Part shown: piece by piece, positions 42,580 through 51,343 of the stretch
Numbering within the stretch: position 1 is the first letter of the stretch
Layout of the letters: the number at the start of each line of letters is the position of its first letter
NCBI GenBank assembly: GCA_023415575.1
Contig: JAEZKF010000035.1
Coordinates: 1 to 60,319 of the forward strand
Direction of reading: 5' to 3'
Source: Bacillota bacterium
GTDB taxonomy: Bacteria > Bacillota > Clostridia > Oscillospirales > Ruminococcaceae
Length of the DNA stretch: 60,319 nt
Position numbers and translations under genes: made by a program
Notes under the pieces: model-generated
The model's database searches: none
What the model was told of the DNA's origin: nothing
What the model saw: the letters and a program-made list of their open reading frames with translations, nothing else

Positions 42580-43764
42580 TTAAAACTTCTCTGCAATTAG
42601 TTTTGAGAGGATTTCGATGCCCTTAACAATCTGGTCATCGGTCGGGGTGGAGTAGTTCATGCGGAAGGAGACCGTGTGGTCGTCGCTGCTCGGCATAAAC
42701 GCACTGCCCGGCACAACCGCGACCTTACGCTGGACTGACGCACTGCAAAAGCCCATCATATCAGCACCATCCGGCAGGGTGCACCATAGGAACAAGCCGC
42801 CCTCGGGACGGGTGTAGGTAACCTTGCCCTGAAAGCCTGCGTCCATGCAGTCGAGCATGAGCGTGCACTTCTTGCGGTAGATTTCGCGCAGGCGGGCGAT
42901 ATGGTCGTCAAAGTTTATACGGGTCAAGAACTGCGCACAGATCATCTGCGAGAGGATGGTGGTGTGCACGTCGGCGGCCTGCTTTGCTACGACTATCTTC
43001 TGAACAACGGGGGCGGGGGCGCACACGTAGCCCACGCGAAGGCCGGGCGCCAGCACCTTAGAGAAGCTGCCGCAGTAGATGACAATGCCGTCTTCGTCAA
43101 AGCTCTTGATGGAGGGGATATCCTCGCCCGCAAAGCGCAAATCACCATAGGGGTTGTCCTCTAAAATCATCGCACCGTACTTCTTGGCAAGTGCATAGAT
43201 ACCCTTGCGGGTAGCCAAATCCATCGTGCGGCCGCTCGGGTTCTGGAAGTTCGGGATGACATAGATTAGGCGCACCTTGTTTTGCTGCAAGGTCTGCTCC
43301 ATCTTATCCAAATCAATCCCGCTGCCCTGTACATCGATGCCGATTAGGCGGGCGTTGTAAGACTTAAAGGAGTTGAGAGTGCCGATAAAGGTGGGGCGCT
43401 CGCAGATGATGACGTCGCCCTCGTTGCACAGCACCTTGCAGGCAAGCTCGATGCCCTGCTGGGCGCCGGAAACCGTGATAAGGTCGTCAAACTCCCGCCC
43501 GATGCTGTAACGGTCTTTAAGCATGGATTTTAACATCTCGCGCAGCGGCGGATAGCCCTCGGTAACACTGTACTGCAATGCAGCAATCGGCTGGGTAGAG
43601 AGAATATCAGCAGTAATATCCGCAATAAGCTGTGAAGGGAACGCCTCAGGAGCGGGGTTGCCCGCCGCAAACGGAATCACCTCCGGGTCGGCGGTAAACT
43701 TGAGTATCTCACGAATCGCCGACGGCTGCAGGGTGGATATCTTGTCTGAAAACTGATACTGCAT
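42580..43764 (-). CDS. PLP-dependent aminotransferase (class I, aminoadipate/MocR-like)
   Basis: A 394-aa fold-type I aminotransferase. Typical features are LQYSVTEGYPPLREMLK, the turn TVSGAQQGIELA, NFQNPSGRTM, the Asp/Tyr segment LEDNPYGDLRF, the Schiff-base Lys in GSFSKVLAPGLRVGY (about residue 236) and an Arg in SFRMNYS that binds the substrate carboxylate. It belongs to the group containing 2-aminoadipate transaminases and the catalytic domains of MocR regulators; the amino acid is not predictable. The 5' leader holds a TTGCcCCTA/TAGGgcGCAA hairpin. RBS AAAGGA. Confidence 0.88.
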   Translation of the reverse strand: MQYQFSDKISTLQPSAIREILKFTADPEVIPFAAGNPAPEAFPSQLIADITADILSTQPIAALQYSVTEGYPPLREMLKSMLKDRYSIGREFDDLITVSGAQQGIELACKVLCNEGDVIICERPTFIGTLNSFKSYNARLIGIDVQGSGIDLDKMEQTLQQNKVRLIYVIPNFQNPSGRTMDLATRKGIYALAKKYGAMILEDNPYGDLRFAGEDIPSIKSFDEDGIVIYCGSFSKVLAPGLRVGYVCAPAPVVQKIVVAKQAADVHTTILSQMICAQFLTRINFDDHIARLREIYRKKCTLMLDCMDAGFQGKVTYTRPEGGLFLWCTLPDGADMMGFCSASVQRKVAVVPGSAFMPSSDDHTVSFRMNYSTPTDDQIVKGIEILSKLIAEKF

Positions 43765-43929
43765 AGGTCACATCTGTCCTTTCTTTTGCGCCCTATGGGC
43801 TTAGGGGCAATACATCCTTCGTCCCTTGCGCTTTATTACAATAAAGGCTTACTAAATTAACTTCTTTATTCTACCACAATCACAAATATTTTAAAAGGGA
43901 GAATCGACGCAAAGGGCTTGGCTTAAACA

Positions 43930-43958
43930 TTGACCGCAGGTTTGTGGCGTAGTACAAT
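43930..43958 (+). promoter_or_regulatory. Promoter of the lipoprotein gene
   Basis: TTGACC (43930-43935), 17-nt spacer, TACAAT (43953-43958). The start would be near 43965, giving a short leader of about 34 nt. Confidence 0.7.
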
Positions 43959-43998
43959 AAGGTAAATATTATCAAAATCGGCTGGGGTATGGTTGAAT

Positions 43999-45249
43999 AT
44001 GAGAAGACTACGGGTAATCTGTGTGTTTGTTACTTTGATTATCTTGGCGGGCTGTGCTGCGCAAGCAGTAGAGCCGTCTTCCGCTGCGTCGCAGGCCAAA
44101 GGGGTATCGCAGCAGGATTTCGCAACAAAATCGCAGCCGAAATCAGAGGTAACGGCTATACCCGACGTGCCCGCAGAGCTAAAGGAGCAGGGCGTTATCA
44201 CCGTTTACCGCAAATACCCCGACTCGGATGTGTTTGAGTCGACCGAGATAAGCACCTCGAGCAATAATGTCACCCTTCTGGATGTGATAAAGGCAGCGGA
44301 GTCTGTACTGGATGTCGAGTTACCCATCCTTTCTATTACACAGCAAAAGGGTATGGTGGTCATTAACCTAGCACATGAATTGCTTAATACCTACTCAAAG
44401 CGCGAGCTGTATCCCATATTAACCACGGTAGGGGTAACATTAAGAGAGAATCATCGTGGCTTTGAATGGCTGCAGTATCAGGTGGACGGCGAGGTCGGCC
44501 TGCTCGGGGAAAAGTACGAACTTCCGACGCTCAAACTGGTTGAAGGGTCGGCGGAAGAGTACGCCGCCATCCGTGCGTTGATACCCTATGAAGGCCTGAT
44601 TTATGATGATGAAGGAATATCCCTAATTGAGCTGGATGACACAGGCAGAAAGATTTTGCGGTTTCTCGACCTGCTCGAAAATATCAATAAGGACGTATCC
44701 TCTCAAGCCGAGCTTGACAATCAGTATATCATAGAGACCTCCCTGTATAGCACCCAGCATTACACCGTTGATGTCTTAGATAAGGATATGCCCAATTACC
44801 GAAAGGAGTTATTGCCCTTGCAAGGGCCGGTATCGGAAAAGCTGGGTCTTCATGAGACATGGTTTTGGCTAAAGGAACATGTTGAAGAAAGTGCGAAGCT
44901 GATTTTTGGCGATGAGATTGAAATTAGGCACGAGAGCCTTAAGTCAATCCCATACCGCTATCTGGAAACCGAGGGCGTATATACGCCGCCCCATATAGGT
45001 ATGATGGGTCTGACCGTTCCCTGTTTGATTGACTATGAGGACTTGGGTGACAGTTACCGAGTTAAAATGGCCTTTCTGCTTGGTTCCTTTGAAGGAACCG
45101 AGTATTTAGACCCCGATACGGAGGACTATACAAGAATTAAGGCGAAAGATGTCAACGATTATGTGCGGGATAAAAGTCGCCACCGTGAGATAGTTCTTAA
45201 AAAGATGGAGGACGGCTCCCTGCGGTTTGCAAGCCACAGGTATCTGTAA
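43999..45249 (+). CDS. Lipoprotein of unknown function (possible GerMN-like domain)
   Basis: A 416-aa lipoprotein. The signal is MRRLRVICVFVTLIILAGC with the lipobox LAGC at residues 16-19. After a Ser/Ala linker, two segments of about 130 residues look alternately stranded and helical; the first (VITVYRKYPDSD, MVVINLAHELLNTY) faintly recalls GerMN-type domains of spore germination and sporulation lipoproteins. I would not assign that. An in-frame TTG at 43993 could be the start instead. It is a single-gene unit with its own promoter and terminator. Confidence 0.7.
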   Translation: MRRLRVICVFVTLIILAGCAAQAVEPSSAASQAKGVSQQDFATKSQPKSEVTAIPDVPAELKEQGVITVYRKYPDSDVFESTEISTSSNNVTLLDVIKAAESVLDVELPILSITQQKGMVVINLAHELLNTYSKRELYPILTTVGVTLRENHRGFEWLQYQVDGEVGLLGEKYELPTLKLVEGSAEEYAAIRALIPYEGLIYDDEGISLIELDDTGRKILRFLDLLENINKDVSSQAELDNQYIIETSLYSTQHYTVDVLDKDMPNYRKELLPLQGPVSEKLGLHETWFWLKEHVEESAKLIFGDEIEIRHESLKSIPYRYLETEGVYTPPHIGMMGLTVPCLIDYEDLGDSYRVKMAFLLGSFEGTEYLDPDTEDYTRIKAKDVNDYVRDKSRHREIVLKKMEDGSLRFASHRYL

Positions 45250-45269
45250 GCAAAATATCGTGATAGACG

Positions 45270-45310
45270 AAAAGACCGTATAGGGCATTGCTGCCGATAC
45301 GGTCTTTTTA
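45270..45310. terminator. Terminator after the lipoprotein gene
   Basis: AAAGACCGTAT (45271-45281) pairs with ATACGGTCTTT (45297-45307), followed by TTTTT on the plus strand; a GCATTGC/GC core lies in the loop. The minus side is A/T rich, so it may also end the facing tRNA transcript. Confidence 0.8.
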
Positions 45311-45353
45311 GGCATAAAAAATGCCGCCCCCACTATTGCGAAGACAGCACCCC

Positions 45354-45429
45354 TGGTGGACGATGAGGGACTTGAACCCGCGACCTCCCGCATGTGACGC
45401 GGATGCTCTACCAGCTGAGCTAATCGTCC
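45354..45429 (-). tRNA. tRNA-Val (CAC)
   Basis: A 76-nt cloverleaf with encoded CCA. The acceptor GGACGAT pairs with ATCGTCC, the D arm is GCTC/GAGC, and the anticodon stem TCCGC/GCGGG encloses the loop GTCACAT with anticodon CAC. The T arm GCGGG-TTCAAGT-CCCTC has one mismatch (C50-U64), and loop positions 32 and 38 are G and U. It faces the lipoprotein gene and stands alone. Confidence 0.92.
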
Positions 45430-45711
45430 ATATCCGTATTTTGTTGTAAAAATGCCCTTTCGAGGCGACAAAAAGGATTATAGTACATTTTTTTTGCAAA
45501 TGCAAGTCCATTTTGCCGTTGTGTGCGAGACGAGGACAAATTTTGTGCAGTTGATACTAAATTCACATTTTCTATTTGTAAAAAACAAGAAGATGAAAAG
45601 GAGATATCCTGTCGACTTGTGTATGCCCTTGCCAGACACTTCGCCGTGTTAGACTATGAGGTAACATGTGGCGCTGATTCCCACAATCCGTGGCAGGAAT
45701 TGGGCGCGTTA

Positions 45712-45741
45712 TTGCGCCTGCGCGTTATACTATGGTATAAT
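45712..45741 (+). promoter_or_regulatory. Promoter upstream of ruvC, followed at once by a hairpin
   Basis: TTGCGC (45712-45717), 18-nt spacer, extended -10 TGGTATAAT (45733-45741). The predicted start (about 45748) lies directly before the CGGCTG/CAGCCG stem and T run at 45752-45774. Confidence 0.55.
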
Positions 45742-45751
45742 AAGTCCGCAA

Positions 45752-45774
45752 CGGCTGTTTTGCAGCCGTTTTGT
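45752..45774 (+). terminator. Short terminator-like hairpin right after the promoter
   Basis: CGGCTG (45752-45757), loop TTTTG, CAGCCG (45763-45768), then TTTTGT. A short, GC-rich stem plus T run. If functional it would release RNA of only about 25 nt. Confidence 0.5.
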
Positions 45775-45826
45775 ACGGTTTATTAGAACATTTGCGGGGG
45801 ATTACAACACAAATATTTGATAATTG

Positions 45827-45835
45827 TGGTATAAT
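45827..45835 (+). promoter_or_regulatory. Extended -10 element proximal to ruvC
   Basis: TGGTATAAT, with no good -35 upstream. The start would be near 45842, 85 nt before ruvC. Confidence 0.45.
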
Positions 45836-45926
45836 AAATCAGCAAAGTGAGCCGGACATATTAAGGAAAACGCCTTGTTCATAATATCATAAAGATTTTT
45901 ACTTATCATATGTTGGAGGGACGCGG

Positions 45927-46424
45927 ATGGTTATATTGGGCATTGACCCCGGCTACGCCATCGTGGGCTGCGGCGTCATTGATTACACCGCGAACCGCTT
46001 TAAAACCATAGATTACCGTGCGGTGACCACCGATGCCAAGATGCCGTTTGAGCTGCGGCTCAAGCACATCTACGATTCGGTCACACAGCTTATCGATACC
46101 TTCCGCCCCGATGCACTCGCGATAGAGGAGCTGTTCTTTACCAACAACCAAAAGACCGCAATCGCAGTCGGCGAGGCGCGCGGGGTTATATTGCTTGCGG
46201 CAGTAAACCGCGGGGTGCCGATTTATGAGTACACCCCCCTGCAGATCAAGCTCGGTGTTGTGGGCTACGGCAAGGCAGTCAAAAAGCAGGTGATGGAGAT
46301 GACCAGAGTCCTGCTCGCACTTGAGAAGGTGCCCAAGCCCGATGATGTGGCGGACGCCCTGGCCATTGCCATCTGCCATGCGCACAGCGCATCCTCCCGC
46401 ATGATGGGAATAGAATACCGCTAA
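45927..46424 (+). CDS. ruvC: Holliday junction resolvase RuvC
   Basis: The endonuclease that cuts Holliday junctions with RuvAB. The 165-aa RNase H-fold protein has the acidic residues in GIDPG (Asp 6 or so), AIEELFF (Glu) and the late PDDVADALAIAICHA (Asp pair). ATG 45927 follows GGAGGG. It heads a ruvC-CPBP-ruvA-ruvB cluster. Confidence 0.96.
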   Translation: MVILGIDPGYAIVGCGVIDYTANRFKTIDYRAVTTDAKMPFELRLKHIYDSVTQLIDTFRPDALAIEELFFTNNQKTAIAVGEARGVILLAAVNRGVPIYEYTPLQIKLGVVGYGKAVKKQVMEMTRVLLALEKVPKPDDVADALAIAICHAHSASSRMMGIEYR

Positions 46425-46426
46425 CA

Positions 46427-47092
46427 ATGAATGCGGGGCTGACAGAAATGAATACAGCAAGGATGAAGACCCTATTAAAGACACTGGCAACGATAGTCGG
46501 CGTGATTATTGCCATTGTTCTTTTGCAGCTTGGCATCAAACGCATTGTGTTTCTTTTTGTAGAGAGAACCCTGTTTACCGACAGAGTGGCATCATCGATT
46601 GCCATGATTATTTTATGCGTTGTCATTGTAATAGTGTCAAGCAGGCTTAAGGTGGCGCTGACGGTATTCCCGCAGTGCTTTGGTGCACCATACGTTATCG
46701 CAACGGCTATTGCGGCCTTACTGCTTGTGTCTACCCCGCTTATTACCGGCGATTTCGGTATTGGGGCGATTGTCGAACTTTTGTACGGCTGTGTGCTCAC
46801 CCCGATATTTGAGGAGCTCATCTTCCGTGGGTATGTGTGGAATAAACTCAAAACGGTATTTTCAAACGAGTTTACAACCTATATCGTTACCACCGTCCTG
46901 TTTGCCCTGTGGCATCTGGGCGGGGTTGAGTCCATTGCCCTGCGGGTTCAAACCGGACTTGCGCAGGTCATGTTTTGGAAGGTCATAACGGGCCTGTGCT
47001 TTGGTGTTGTATTGGGCCTTGTGCGCATCAAAACCAAAAACACCTACTCGACGATGCTCCTGCATGGAGTCATGAATCTATTCGGTCGATAA
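46427..47092 (+). CDS. CPBP-family intramembrane metalloprotease
   Basis: A 221-aa polytopic membrane protein of the CPBP (CAAX protease and bacteriocin-processing, Abi) family. The three motifs are present: FEELIFRGYVWNKL (EExxxR), LFALWHLG and LLHGVMNL (HxxxN-type). About six hydrophobic segments are seen. Family members cleave membrane peptides or protect against bacteriocins. It starts 3 nt after ruvC (Met 46448 is an alternative) and lies between ruvC and ruvA, which is an unusual position. Confidence 0.85.
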   Translation: MNAGLTEMNTARMKTLLKTLATIVGVIIAIVLLQLGIKRIVFLFVERTLFTDRVASSIAMIILCVVIVIVSSRLKVALTVFPQCFGAPYVIATAIAALLLVSTPLITGDFGIGAIVELLYGCVLTPIFEELIFRGYVWNKLKTVFSNEFTTYIVTTVLFALWHLGGVESIALRVQTGLAQVMFWKVITGLCFGVVLGLVRIKTKNTYSTMLLHGVMNLFGR

Positions 47093-47117
47093 GTAGATTT
47101 AAAGGTTGTGACAAGGG

Positions 47118-47723
47118 ATGTTATATAGTGTAAAAGGCAAGCTCATACATAAGGAGCCCTATCTTGCCGTGGTAGAATGCGGCGGGGTGGGCTTTAAGTG
47201 CGTCACCACCACGGCGACCCTTGCAAAAATCGGGGAGACGGGCAGCGAGGTCATGCTGTTTACCTACCTGCATGTGCGGGAGGATGTATTTGACCTGTAC
47301 GGCTTTGCCGATATGGCGGAGCTTAATTGCTTTAAGATGCTGCTTTCGGTATCGGGTGTAGGGCCAAAGGTTGCGCTTTCCATCTTAAGCGACATGACGC
47401 CCGAGCGGTTTGCCCTGAGCGTCGCCTCAAGCGATACCAAGGCTCTTACGCGGTCTCAGGGTGTGGGCGCAAAGCTTGCCCAGCGCATCGTTTTAGAGCT
47501 AAAGGACAAGGTCAAGAACACCGAATCCATAGCATTGAACGGCGACGATTTTGCCTCCGGCGCACAGGTTGCAGTCGGCGGCAGTATGGGAGAGGCCATC
47601 AGCGCCCTGGTGGTGCTCGGCTATTCTCAAAGCGACGCGGTGCGCGCGGTAAAGGGCCTGCCTGCAGATTTGCCATCCTCCGAGCTGATTCGGCAGGCGC
47701 TCAAGCTCTTGTCCGCAATGTAA
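47118..47723 (+). CDS. ruvA: Holliday junction DNA helicase subunit RuvA
   Basis: RuvA binds four-way junctions and loads RuvB. The 201-aa protein has an OB-fold (MLYSVKGKLIHKEPYLAVVE), helix-hairpin-helix motifs (SVSGVGPKVALSIL and GVGAKLAQRIVLEL) and a C-terminal RuvB-contact domain (ALVVLGYSQSDAVRAV). It follows the CPBP gene by 25 nt. Confidence 0.97.
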   Translation: MLYSVKGKLIHKEPYLAVVECGGVGFKCVTTTATLAKIGETGSEVMLFTYLHVREDVFDLYGFADMAELNCFKMLLSVSGVGPKVALSILSDMTPERFALSVASSDTKALTRSQGVGAKLAQRIVLELKDKVKNTESIALNGDDFASGAQVAVGGSMGEAISALVVLGYSQSDAVRAVKGLPADLPSSELIRQALKLLSAM

Positions 47724-47755
47724 ACAGGATACTCACGATACCATTTATGTTGCAA

Positions 47756-47809
47756 AAGCCCGGCATGGTAGGATGCTGATGAAACCATCCTTGGTATGAC
47801 GCCGGGCTT
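47756..47809 (+). promoter_or_regulatory. Long stem-loop between ruvA and ruvB
   Basis: AAGCCCGGC (47756-47764) pairs with GCCGGGCTT (47801-47809), and inside it GGATG (47771-47775) with CATCC (47786-47790) around a 10-nt loop, separated by an internal loop. No T run follows, so it is not a classical terminator. It sits 30 nt before ruvB and could adjust its expression relative to ruvA. Confidence 0.45.
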
Positions 47810-47839
47810 ACGATAATATACTAAAAAGGCGGGGACACA

Positions 47840-48877
47840 ATGCACAGCGAACTGGAGATGGACTTTGAAAACCGGATTATCGCACCAGACTGCGTGCCGG
47901 AGGATGCCGACCTTGAGCTCTCGCTGCGTCCCAAGACCCTGTCGGAATACATCGGGCAGAGCAAGGTAAAGGAGAACCTCTCGATTTTTATCGAGGCTGC
48001 CAGAGGCAGAGGAGAGGCACTCGACCACGTTCTCTTGTACGGCCCTCCGGGGCTCGGTAAAACCACCCTGTCCGGCATTATCGCAAACGAGATGGGAGCG
48101 GGCATCCGCATTACATCGGGCCCTGCCATCGAAAAGCCCGGCGACCTTGCCGCCCTGTTAACCAACCTTTCACAGGGTGACATCCTCTTTATCGACGAGA
48201 TTCACCGCCTCTCACGCAGCGTGGAGGAGGTGCTTTACCCTGCAATGGAGGACTACGCGCTGGATATCATCATCGGCAAGGGGCCGAGCGCGCGGTCTAT
48301 CCGCATTGATTTGCCGCATTTCACCCTGATTGGCGCGACCACCCGCGCAGGCCAGCTGACAGCCCCTTTGCGCGATAGGTTTGGAGTAATCATGCGCCTT
48401 GAGTTGTATACTATAGAGGAGCTTACCCAAATCATCACCCGCAGCGCCCATATCCTCGATATCCCCTGTGACCCCGAGGGCGCAAAGGAGCTCGCAAGAC
48501 GGTCGCGCGGCACACCGCGTATAGCAAACCGTCTGCTTAAACGCGTGCGCGACTTTGCCCAGGTCATCGGCGAGGGCGTCATCACCCGCGAGATTGCAAG
48601 CGAGGCCCTCAACCGCTTAGAGGTGGATGAACTGGGGCTTGATGCGATTGACCGCACCATGCTGCGCACCATCATCAAAAACTACGGGGGCGGGCCTGTC
48701 GGCCTTGAGACCCTTGCCGCCGCCATCGGCGAAGAAGCAATCACACTTGAGGATGTCTATGAGCCCTACCTTATGCAGATTGGCTTTTTAAGCCGCACGC
48801 CGCGCGGGCGATGCGTGACAAACCTCGCCTACCGCCATCTGGGCATTGAGCGCGACGGCCAACAGATGTTTGATTAA
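47840..48877 (+). CDS. ruvB: Holliday junction branch migration ATPase RuvB
   Basis: The hexameric AAA+ motor for branch migration. The 345-aa protein shows RPKTLSEYIGQSKVKENL, Walker A GPPGLGKTTL, Walker B ILFIDEIHRLSRSVEEVLY, sensor 1 (IGATTRAG) and the Arg finger region (TAPLRDRFG), with a C-terminal winged helix (TPRGRCVTNLAYRHLG). ATG 47840 follows AAGGCGGGG. Confidence 0.97.
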   Translation: MHSELEMDFENRIIAPDCVPEDADLELSLRPKTLSEYIGQSKVKENLSIFIEAARGRGEALDHVLLYGPPGLGKTTLSGIIANEMGAGIRITSGPAIEKPGDLAALLTNLSQGDILFIDEIHRLSRSVEEVLYPAMEDYALDIIIGKGPSARSIRIDLPHFTLIGATTRAGQLTAPLRDRFGVIMRLELYTIEELTQIITRSAHILDIPCDPEGAKELARRSRGTPRIANRLLKRVRDFAQVIGEGVITREIASEALNRLEVDELGLDAIDRTMLRTIIKNYGGGPVGLETLAAAIGEEAITLEDVYEPYLMQIGFLSRTPRGRCVTNLAYRHLGIERDGQQMFD

Positions 48878-49092
48878 AACCGAATGTAAATCATCCCTGT
48901 ACGGCAAACCCTTGTATCGCCATACGCGCCGCACAGGAGAATTCTCACCGTCTACAGATACCCGATAATGCCCCCTAAACCGGCTGCTTCGCACTGTTTT
49001 TGCGCGAGCAGGAGGTAAAAGCGCTGTGTGGGCGGGAAAACTCTGATTGCGCTCACTGACTTTCCAATACGATTAAAAGGAGTATTGATTCA

Positions 49093-50436
49093 ATGGCGAG
49101 ATTGTTTGGAACCGACGGCGTTCGGGGCCTTGCCAATACGGAGCTCAGCTGCGAGCTGTGCTTAAAGCTCGGGCGTGCGGCTGCCTATGTGCTCACCAAG
49201 CACAACCACCACCGCCCCAAGATTTTAATCGGTAGGGACACCCGCATCTCGGGCGAGATGCTGGAGGCGGCCCTGTGTGCGGGTTTGTGCTCCTATGGGG
49301 CTGACGTGCACCTGCTTGGCGTAGTGCCTACCCCTGCGGTGGCCTACCTTGTGGGTAAGTATCAGGCGGACGCGGGCATTATGATCAGCGCCTCTCACAA
49401 TCCCGCCGAATACAACGGCATAAAGATATTCAACACAAGCGGCTACAAGATTCCTGATGAGTACGAGCAGGAGATTGAGGCGCTTGTACTGGACGAGATA
49501 GAGGAGATTCCGCTTGTTGCGGGCGACAGCGTGGGCACACCCCACCGGTGCGAGAACGCGGTGGATGATTATGTGAGCCACCTGCTCTCCACCACCGATG
49601 TGCGCCTTGACGGTCTGCGCGTTCTCATTGACTGCGCCAACGGCAGCGCAAGCGCCACTGCCCATAAGGTGTTCCCTGCGCTGGGTGCAGAGGCACATAT
49701 CATCTGCAACGAGCCGGACGGGATAAACATCAACCGTGACTGCGGCTCGATGCACATTGAGGAACTGGCAAAACGGGTAAAGGGAGCAGGGTATGACCTC
49801 GGAATCGCCTTTGACGGCGACAGCGACCGCATCCTAACCTGCGACAGTGAGGGCAACCTTGTAGACGGCGACATGCTCATGGCGGCATTCGCGCTTTATT
49901 TAAAGGAGCAGGGCAGACTTGCAAGCGATACCCTTGTTGTCACCGTAATGAGCAACCTCGGGCTTGTGCGGTGTGCCCAGCAAAACGGCATCAAGGTCGA
50001 AACCACCAAGGTCGGAGACCGCTTTGTGCTTGAGTGCATGCTGCAAAACGGCTACTCTTTAGGCGGTGAGCAATCGGGACATCTCATCTTTCAGGACTTT
50101 GCCACCACCGGCGACGGCCAGCTTTCGGCAATCCAGCTGCTTACCATGATGAAGAAGACCGGCAAGAGCCTAAAAGAGCTTGCCTCGATTATGACCGTTT
50201 ACCCGCAGGTGATGGAAAACGTTCCGGTGGGCAAAACCGTAAAGGGGCTGCTTGCCACCGATAAGGATATCCGCGCATTGATTTTAAAATGGGAACAGCA
50301 GCTCGGCGAGAACGGCCGCATCTTAGTCCGTCCGTCGGGCACCGAGCCCCTTGTCCGCGTAATGGCGGAGGGTAAGGATAAAGACCTGATTACCCGCTGC
50401 GTGAAAGAAATTGCAGACGCAGTCCGCGCACTGTAA
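49093..50436 (+). CDS. glmM: Phosphoglucosamine mutase
   Basis: Converts glucosamine 6-phosphate to glucosamine 1-phosphate for peptidoglycan precursors. The 447-aa enzyme has MARLFGTDGVRGLANTELS, the phosphoserine loop MISASHNPAEYNGIKIF, the metal loop FDGDSDR, sugar-binding LGGEQSGH and the phosphate-binding RPSGTEPLVRVMAEG. AAAGGAG precedes the ATG. The 215-nt gap upstream shows nothing I can name. Confidence 0.97.
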   Translation: MARLFGTDGVRGLANTELSCELCLKLGRAAAYVLTKHNHHRPKILIGRDTRISGEMLEAALCAGLCSYGADVHLLGVVPTPAVAYLVGKYQADAGIMISASHNPAEYNGIKIFNTSGYKIPDEYEQEIEALVLDEIEEIPLVAGDSVGTPHRCENAVDDYVSHLLSTTDVRLDGLRVLIDCANGSASATAHKVFPALGAEAHIICNEPDGININRDCGSMHIEELAKRVKGAGYDLGIAFDGDSDRILTCDSEGNLVDGDMLMAAFALYLKEQGRLASDTLVVTVMSNLGLVRCAQQNGIKVETTKVGDRFVLECMLQNGYSLGGEQSGHLIFQDFATTGDGQLSAIQLLTMMKKTGKSLKELASIMTVYPQVMENVPVGKTVKGLLATDKDIRALILKWEQQLGENGRILVRPSGTEPLVRVMAEGKDKDLITRCVKEIADAVRAL

Positions 50437-50476
50437 AGAAGATAACCCAAAAAGGGATAGATAAAAGGGAGAAACG

Positions 50477-51343
50477 ATGAGAGTATCGGACGGATGGAAG
50501 GACTATGAGGTGCTTGACGCGACCGACGGCGAGCGCTTAGAACGGTGGGGCGATGTCATCTTGGTGCGCCCCGACCCGCAGATAATCTGGGAGACGGGCC
50601 ACCGCCATGCGCTGTGGAGCGATCCCCATGCGCGGTATGAGCGCTCGAGCAGCGGCGGCGGTCAGTGGCACAACCACAAGCGCTTTGCCGAACAGTGGCA
50701 GATATCCTACCGCAACCTGCGGTTTGTGGTGCGCCCTACCGGATTTAAGCACACGGGGCTTTTCCCCGAGCAGGCCTGCAACTGGGACTTATTAAAACAG
50801 AAGATTGAGGTAGCAAACCGGCCTATTAAGGTGCTCAACCTCTTTGCTTACACGGGCGGCGCGACGTTAGCGGCCGCTGAGGCGGGTGCCTCGGTATGCC
50901 ATGTGGATGCTGCAAAGGGCATGGTGTCGTGGGCGCGCGAGAACGCCCAAGCCTCCGGGCTTGCGGACAAGCCTATCCGCTGGATAGTGGATGACTGCAA
51001 GAAGTTTGTAGAGCGGGAAATCAGGCGCGGCGTGCGGTATGATGTGATAATCATGGATCCACCCTCCTACGGCAGAGGGCCGGGCGGCGAGGTTTGGAAG
51101 CTGGAGGAACAGCTTTACTCCCTGGTCACCCTGTGCGCCCAGGTATTGTCGGACAAGCCGCTCTTGTTCTTACTCAACTCCTACACCACGGGGCTTTCTC
51201 CGTCGGTGATGGCGTATGTATTGGATGCCGCTTTGCGCACCCAGTTTGGGGGAAGTGTAAGCGCAGATGAGATTGGACTGAGAGTCACCCAATCCGGTGC
51301 GGTGCTGCCCTGCGGGTCTACCGCCATCTGGCAGGCAGAATAA
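50477..51343 (+). CDS. Class I SAM-dependent methyltransferase (RlmI-like)
   Basis: A 288-aa methyltransferase related to the C-terminal domain of RlmI-type 23S rRNA cytosine methyltransferases. It has LNLFAYTGGATLAAAEAGA (SAM motif I), VCHVDAAKGMVSWARENA, and the catalytic-loop DPPSYGRGPGG. There is no PUA domain, so it is shorter than RlmI; the target is not certain. It begins 40 nt after glmM. Confidence 0.85.
   Translation: MRVSDGWKDYEVLDATDGERLERWGDVILVRPDPQIIWETGHRHALWSDPHARYERSSSGGGQWHNHKRFAEQWQISYRNLRFVVRPTGFKHTGLFPEQACNWDLLKQKIEVANRPIKVLNLFAYTGGATLAAAEAGASVCHVDAAKGMVSWARENAQASGLADKPIRWIVDDCKKFVEREIRRGVRYDVIIMDPPSYGRGPGGEVWKLEEQLYSLVTLCAQVLSDKPLLFLLNSYTTGLSPSVMAYVLDAALRTQFGGSVSADEIGLRVTQSGAVLPCGSTAIWQAE

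Larger units (their letters stand above)
45430..45926. other. Regulatory gap upstream of ruvC
   Basis: No protein gene supported (ORFs at 45452-45652 and 45523-45786 lack ribosome sites and family character). It contains two extended -10 boxes (TGGTATAAT at 45733-45741 and 45827-45835) and a terminator-like hairpin at 45752-45774 between them. Confidence 0.5.

Noticed and set aside
45523..45786. Plus-strand ORF of 87 codons upstream of ruvC
   Set aside because: It overlaps a promoter and a hairpin and has no ribosome site or recognisable domain.
47756..47809. Possible hammerhead ribozyme between ruvA and ruvB (loop CTGATGAAAC)
   Set aside because: CTGATGA runs straight into AAC; stem II and a separate GAAA are missing, so the catalytic core cannot form.
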